From the NCBI GenBank assembly GCA_029258925.1, contig JAPDJV010000004.1, positions 1 through 64,000 of the forward strand: DNA of 64,000 bases, given 5' to 3'. Below, in pieces: positions 60,307 to 64,000 of the stretch (position 1 is its first letter; every line of letters begins with the position of its first letter). Below the pieces are notes generated by a model. The model was given only the letters and a program-made list of their open reading frames with translations, made no database searches and was not told where the DNA came from. A program made the translations under genes and the position numbers. The stretch is from Thermoproteota archaeon (GTDB lineage: Archaea; Thermoproteota; Thermoprotei_A; EX4484-217-1; JAPDJV01).

Positions 60307-61776
60307 CTACTTACATAATACTTCTTCTGGGGGAATCCCCCTCTGCTTTAACCATTTCGGCATGAGCTTCTTCTCTACTTCCTCGTCTACTTCAGGTGCT
60401 TTCTCCACCAGGTATTCTGCTAGCGATTTACTCATGTTTATTGCGCCGTAGACTCCGTCGAATACTATCACTTTATCAGTCTTCCCTATCTTATATGCGA
60501 ACTCCATAGCTGTTTCGAGGTCCTCTGCTATTACAGCGTGCTTCATGAACTCTATGTTCTGTGGGTCACGGTTGTACACGTCTGCCTGCTCCTTTGTTAC
60601 AACTATTACTGGAAACATCTTCGACCAGAACACGCTTGGATATCCTCCCCAAGCATAGTTTATTACTATAACCTTTATTGCAGGGTTCACTGGTGGAACC
60701 TCTGGGATCAAAGGTCTGTCTTTTTCATCGTAGTATGCTTCAGTATACCATGTGTATGGTGGTAGGGGGTTGTCTAAGTCGAATAAGTCTATGTTTAGGC
60801 CCGTGAAGTTAGCGAATATTACTCCACCCGAAAACGTGTATGGTATTGGCGTTCTATAGTCTAAGACGACTATGCATTCGTCTATTTTACTCAGCAGCCT
60901 CATGACTTTTCCATAGTATCTCAGGTTATCTACTATTATCCTACGATCCAGTCTATCGAGATCGTTATCGGCGTAAACTCCTAGTATACCTACTGGTGAA
61001 GCTCTTAGGAATACTGAGAAAGCCCACTTGTCCTGAACGAACTTCGAGTTGAATATTGCTCTTGCAACGAAGTTTGCTCCCCTTGGTCCAAGATTATGGT
61101 GGTACGCTGATCTTGTTTCAAGTCTAGCGTACGACATGCCGAATGGTTTAAATGCTCTATCCACATGTCTATGGAAATGTACTTCTCTCACATCAGTGTT
61201 ATGTGCATGCACTATTTTATCCGCATCATAAGCTGCTCTGAGACCATAGAATGTTCCGATCTCGGTCTCTATGGGTACTCCCGGATCCAAGGGTGAAATT
61301 CCATACGCTTTCCCATTGAAGTATTCGTCCAACTTGAACCTCTTAATATATTCCTCGGACTCTCTATGTCTTAACCCTACGCCGACCTTCAACCTTATGT
61401 TTGTAACTCCAGTTTTACGTTCGATGACGTCCTTTATCGTCTTGAGCATTTCAGCGTATGGTTCTCCTCCAAGAATGGTGAAGCCGTGGTGTGATCCGAG
61501 TATGTTCACTGAGCGTGCTCCTTTAATTGGAGACATATCGACGTTTTCCAAGGCCTCCTCGGTAGCGTCTCTAATAGCTTTTGGATTAGGTGGAGGCCAT
61601 AATGGTTTAGGTATGTCTGGGAAGAGTTCAGATATCTTAATGGAAACCATGTTAGGTAGCTCGGATGCACGTTTCTTGACGTATTTTGGGTCCACCCCAT
61701 ATATTGAGGGAGCTGGTGGTAATGGAGCTATGGGGGGGCCTATTACTCTACTTTTATCGATTTTATATTGAGGCAT
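60307..61776 (-). CDS. LarA-like nickel-pincer nucleotide enzyme, divergent subfamily
   Basis: 489 residues. Alignment by eye with lactate racemase LarA: NILGSHHGFTILGGEP matches the SSDHTRPVPS position; RLKVGVGLRHRESEEYIKRF (about 128-147) matches RILVATGFHRPSTHEEL with His137 near LarA His108; then His200, Lys210 and His226 (VHFHRHVDRAFKPFGM ... SAYHHN) have exactly the spacing of LarA His174, Lys184 (which carries the cofactor) and His200. The LarA DHTR residues are replaced by HHGF, so the substrate differs from lactate. About 60 residues longer than LarA. Operon partner 16 bases upstream is a ferredoxin/BFD protein; downstream is a QPRTase-like gene. Fold call strong; reaction unknown. 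Confidence 0.78.
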   Translation of the reverse strand: MPQYKIDKSRVIGPPIAPLPPAPSIYGVDPKYVKKRASELPNMVSIKISELFPDIPKPLWPPPNPKAIRDATEEALENVDMSPIKGARSVNILGSHHGFTILGGEPYAEMLKTIKDVIERKTGVTNIRLKVGVGLRHRESEEYIKRFKLDEYFNGKAYGISPLDPGVPIETEIGTFYGLRAAYDADKIVHAHNTDVREVHFHRHVDRAFKPFGMSYARLETRSAYHHNLGPRGANFVARAIFNSKFVQDKWAFSVFLRASPVGILGVYADNDLDRLDRRIIVDNLRYYGKVMRLLSKIDECIVVLDYRTPIPYTFSGGVIFANFTGLNIDLFDLDNPLPPYTWYTEAYYDEKDRPLIPEVPPVNPAIKVIVINYAWGGYPSVFWSKMFPVIVVTKEQADVYNRDPQNIEFMKHAVIAEDLETAMEFAYKIGKTDKVIVFDGVYGAINMSKSLAEYLVEKAPEVDEEVEKKLMPKWLKQRGIPPEEVLCK

Positions 61777-61792
61777 TCAGGATCCCCCACAC

Positions 61793-62386
61793 CTAAACTT
61801 TTGCTTCTCCTCTAGTTAACTTCTTCAATAACATTTCATCCTCGTCGAAGTAGAATCCTCTAGCCCTATACTTCTCCCTAACCTTTTTTGGTATCTCGAA
61901 CACTGTTGGACAGATACCGTACCATGCATGTCTACCTGGCTTGGGTTTAGGCTCAATGCCTACTGCTCTGAGCAACCTGAGTATTGGCTGGATACACTCC
62001 ACTTTACACCCAGTCCTAACGCCGGTCATTCTAGATATTTCCTCAGGAGTCTTGGCTCCTAAGATTATTGCTGCAGCAACCTCTTTAGCCCTGGTTCCAG
62101 TACAGAAGCATATTATCTGCTCCGGGTGGAAGCCAGCATTCCTACATATTTCCTCAACTTTCTTAAAGTCTACCTTGCTCACGTCGACCCTTACAATTTT
62201 TGGTTCTGGTAGGCGCTCCATTGTTATAGCGTAGTTCGGACATCTCTCATAGCATGCTCCACAACCCATGCAAGTATTTGGGTCTATCTTTGGGTATTCA
62301 CCTGGCGTCCAAGATATTGCCTCCGTGGGACAAATGGACCAGCACAAACCGCACTTTACGCATTTCGAGTAATCTGTTTTAGCCAT
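61793..62386 (-). CDS. 2x[4Fe-4S] ferredoxin fused to BFD-like [2Fe-2S] domain
   Basis: 197 residues. Two ferredoxin motifs: Cys9, 12, 15, 19 and Cys39, 42, 45, 49. From about 90 a BFD-like domain: Cys93-x-Cys95 (IICFCTGTRAKEVAAAI), then GVRTGCKVEC with Cys127 and Cys131, the spacing being CxC...Cx3C instead of the usual Cx2C. A further CP pair sits at 159. It is an electron carrier, here translationally close to the LarA-like gene (16-base gap) and 76 bases from the MoaB-like gene, so it probably supplies or takes electrons for that enzyme or its cofactor assembly. Confidence 0.85.
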   Translation of the reverse strand: MAKTDYSKCVKCGLCWSICPTEAISWTPGEYPKIDPNTCMGCGACYERCPNYAITMERLPEPKIVRVDVSKVDFKKVEEICRNAGFHPEQIICFCTGTRAKEVAAAIILGAKTPEEISRMTGVRTGCKVECIQPILRLLRAVGIEPKPKPGRHAWYGICPTVFEIPKKVREKYRARGFYFDEDEMLLKKLTRGEAKV

Positions 62387-62462
62387 GAACGCTACATACC
62401 TTACCGTGGCAGAACCCTCCGTAAAAGTTTTAACATGTGTAATTAATTTTGTTTAACGATAT

Positions 62463-63374
62463 TTAATCTTTATGTGCGCAATGTTTCATTTTAGACCTTA
62501 ACACCTCCCTTAATTCCCCAGCAATCAAATTAGCTATCTGCTCCTTAGACAAATTATTGTTTAACCCCCTGATAAGAGCATTTAAACCGATTTTCACCTC
62601 ATCTGTTGGTCCGGGCAACGCTATTATTAGGGACTCCCCTACTCTTCCAACACCTATCCTCACACCATCCTTAAAGTGCCTCCCCTTACCCTTATCATAT
62701 TTTACTATGTAGGGTGTGGCCGCATTGGGGTCGACTCTCAGAAGACCTTCAATAGTCTTATCCTTGGCCTCGGCTCCAACGCCTCCCGTGAAAATTATGA
62801 GTCCATACCCGTTATCCAGTGCTCTCTGAATGGAATTCGATATAACGTATTCGTCGTCGTCCAGTACTCCGCCCACCGTGACATCGTAGCCTAGCTTAGT
62901 TAATTCTTCCTTGATTAGAGGAGAATTAGTGTCCTTAATTAAGCCCTCCTTAACTTCTGAACCCGTGGAGAATACTATGGCTCTCTTAGAAATCCTCTTC
63001 CTCATCTCCTTGACTATCTGCACGGTTCTCTCAAGAACTTCTTTAGCCTCGCTTTCCTCGACAGCTATTAAACCTAGGATGCCCTCTGAGTGAATTGTTG
63101 TCTGAGGAGTCACTTTAACACCGGGTACTTGCGATAATTTTCTCAGCAACTCGTTTTTCTTGCCTATGATTTGCTTAGCTGAGATGGTGCTCCTAAGTAT
63201 GTCTACTACCATCAATTTCTCTCTAACGTCCGTAACCATAACCTCGCTCTCATCTAAGCCTAGAACCTCGGCAACAGCTCTGGCAACGTCTTTCAAGTTA
63301 ACATTTGACAACTCTATGTTCTCAAACCATATCTCAGTTTTCATCAACAAATTTAACTCGACATCTTCTTCCAT
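62463..63374 (-). CDS. MoaB/CinA-like molybdopterin-binding-fold protein
   Basis: 303 residues: a novel N-terminal half (about 1-130, with NVNLKDVARAVAEVLGLDES and VKVTPQTTIHSEGILGLI) followed by a MoCF/MogA-like domain (FSTGSEVKEGLIKDTNSPLI, VGGVLDDDEYVISNSIQRAL, IIFTGGVGAEAKDKTIEGLL). The core residues for binding a pterin-AMP or nucleotide are present (GGVG). Fused forms like this occur in archaea without known function. First gene of the LarA-like operon, so it may adenylylate or hold a cofactor. Confidence 0.75.
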   Translation of the reverse strand: MEEDVELNLLMKTEIWFENIELSNVNLKDVARAVAEVLGLDESEVMVTDVREKLMVVDILRSTISAKQIIGKKNELLRKLSQVPGVKVTPQTTIHSEGILGLIAVEESEAKEVLERTVQIVKEMRKRISKRAIVFSTGSEVKEGLIKDTNSPLIKEELTKLGYDVTVGGVLDDDEYVISNSIQRALDNGYGLIIFTGGVGAEAKDKTIEGLLRVDPNAATPYIVKYDKGKGRHFKDGVRIGVGRVGESLIIALPGPTDEVKIGLNALIRGLNNNLSKEQIANLIAGELREVLRSKMKHCAHKD

Positions 63375-63595
63375 AAATTGACACTTCCACCAAGAATGTG
63401 TAGTCTAAAAATAAATAAGGTTTGTTAGAGGCTCCCATACATCCAAACAAACTCTGCGAATCAAACTGCTCGTTTAAGGGAAATTATTGCTTAGATCATC
63501 AAAACTGCTATGAACCCGCCGAGTAACCTTAACGGTTTTTCTCCAATTTGACGGAGAGCCCGCTCTAGTCTTTGTAGACCAGCCTGCATGTTAGC

Positions 63596-64000
63596 TTACT
63601 TGAATCTAATGGTCACTGAGCCGAGTTTGTCGAATGTTGCTCTCACAATGTAGCCTGGTTTAATGTCTACTGCCGCAATAAGTGATCCCGAAAGGATTAC
63701 TTCTCCAGATTTAAGGTAAGTACCGTAGGAGGCCAGTTTGTTAGCTAGCCACGCTACTGATGAAACAGGATTGCCCATAACAGCTGCTCCAGCAGCTGTT
63801 GAAATGATTTCCCCGTTAACTTCGAATACTAGCCCTACTAGGCGTAGGTCGATGTTCCTAACATCTACTATTCTACCTCCGAGAACGAACCTGGCTGAAG
63901 AAGCGTTATCGGCTATGGTGTCCTGGATCTTAATCTTCCAATCCCTAATACGGCTGTCAATAATTTCTAGAGCAGGCATCACTCCCTCTGTTGCGCGTAG
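63596..64000 (-). CDS. 2-keto-4-pentenoate hydratase / 4-oxalocrotonate decarboxylase-like, 5' part beyond window
   Basis: The frame is open past the right edge; about 135 codons of the C-terminal half are seen. Hallmarks: PALEIIDSRIRDWKIKIQDT, NASSARFVLGG, AAVMGNPVSSVAWLANKLA and LSGSLIAAVDIKPGYIVRA, as in XylI/XylJ/MhpD enzymes of meta-cleavage pathways of aromatic compounds. Reaction (hydratase or decarboxylase) not separable. About 220 bases of non-coding sequence separate it from the MoaB-like gene start. Confidence 0.85.
   Translation of the reverse strand, partial: LRATEGVMPALEIIDSRIRDWKIKIQDTIADNASSARFVLGGRIVDVRNIDLRLVGLVFEVNGEIISTAAGAAVMGNPVSSVAWLANKLASYGTYLKSGEVILSGSLIAAVDIKPGYIVRATFDKLGSVTIRFK

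Noticed and set aside
1..64000. tRNA, rRNA or CRISPR features
   Set aside because: Scanning intergenic regions by eye for T-loop-like strings, conserved rRNA segments and regularly spaced direct repeats gave nothing convincing; tRNAs with introns could still be missed.

Overview
The window reads as chromosomal DNA of a thermophilic-type archaeon, most likely a member of the Thermoproteota (TACK) or a close relative. Pointers are an archaeal-type PEP carboxylase, an AGOG 8-oxoguanine glycosylase, a threonyl-tRNA synthetase of the crenarchaeal 'catalytic-only' kind, DtdA D-aminoacyl-tRNA deacylase, a PaREP1/HEPN protein, ADP-forming acetyl-CoA synthetase, HEPN-MNT and VapBC-type modules, TATA-box promoters and frequent TTG/GTG starts. 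I see no rRNA, tRNA, CRISPR array or intact insertion sequence, and I cannot name the species.

Layout. 0-7 kb: end of a PEP carboxylase, a DapB-like dehydrogenase, two divergent winged-helix regulators, LarE, a metallo-beta-lactamase protein of the MJ0301 type and AGOG. 7-13 kb: a radical SAM/SPASM enzyme followed by an accessory zone of decay: a 5'-truncated Cys-rich surface-type protein, a frameshifted membrane-anchored protein, and three ruined AbrB/VapBC or DUF104/PIN loci. 13-20 kb: PaREP1, methyltransferase, acetyl-CoA synthetase (acdB-acdA), DtdA, HEPN-MNT. 20-25 kb: larB-larC, an unrecognised 608-residue protein, and a stand-alone relative of the LarC C-terminal domain. 25-38 kb: threonyl-tRNA synthetase, then a leftward operon ftr-mtd-fwd(D+B)-fwdA-fwdC-mch-mptN, with a divergent DUF2193-like gene. 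38-48 kb: paired nucleotidyltransferases, an HTH-PfkB kinase, CofC, an MtrA-thymidylate synthase fusion, ECF S component, cation/proton antiporter, NadE. 48-59 kb: flavin reductase, two CLC channels, a TrkA-type K+ regulator, nucleoside phosphorylase, paralogous membrane proteins, endonuclease III and two radical SAM enzymes. 59-64 kb: a four-gene operon of MoaB-like, ferredoxin/BFD, LarA-like and QPRTase-like proteins, then a 2-keto-4-pentenoate hydratase-like gene running off the edge.

Two metabolic themes join the window. (1) A methanofuran/tetrahydromethanopterin/F420 one-carbon pathway (CO2 to methylene level: Fwd, Ftr, Mch, Mtd) with genes for its cofactors (MptN, an MJ0301-type protein, CofC, a CofE-like protein) and an MtrA-ThyA fusion that probably draws on the same C1 carrier pool. 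Mer, Mcr, Cdh and the Fwd ferredoxin subunits are not in the window. (2) Nickel-pincer nucleotide (NPN) chemistry: LarB, LarC, LarE, a solo LarC2-like protein, and a divergent LarA-like enzyme that keeps the His-x9-Lys-x15-His spacing of the LarA cofactor pocket and sits in an operon with a ferredoxin/BFD protein, a quinolinate-phosphoribosyltransferase-like protein and a MoaB-like protein. That last operon is the best candidate here for an undescribed system.
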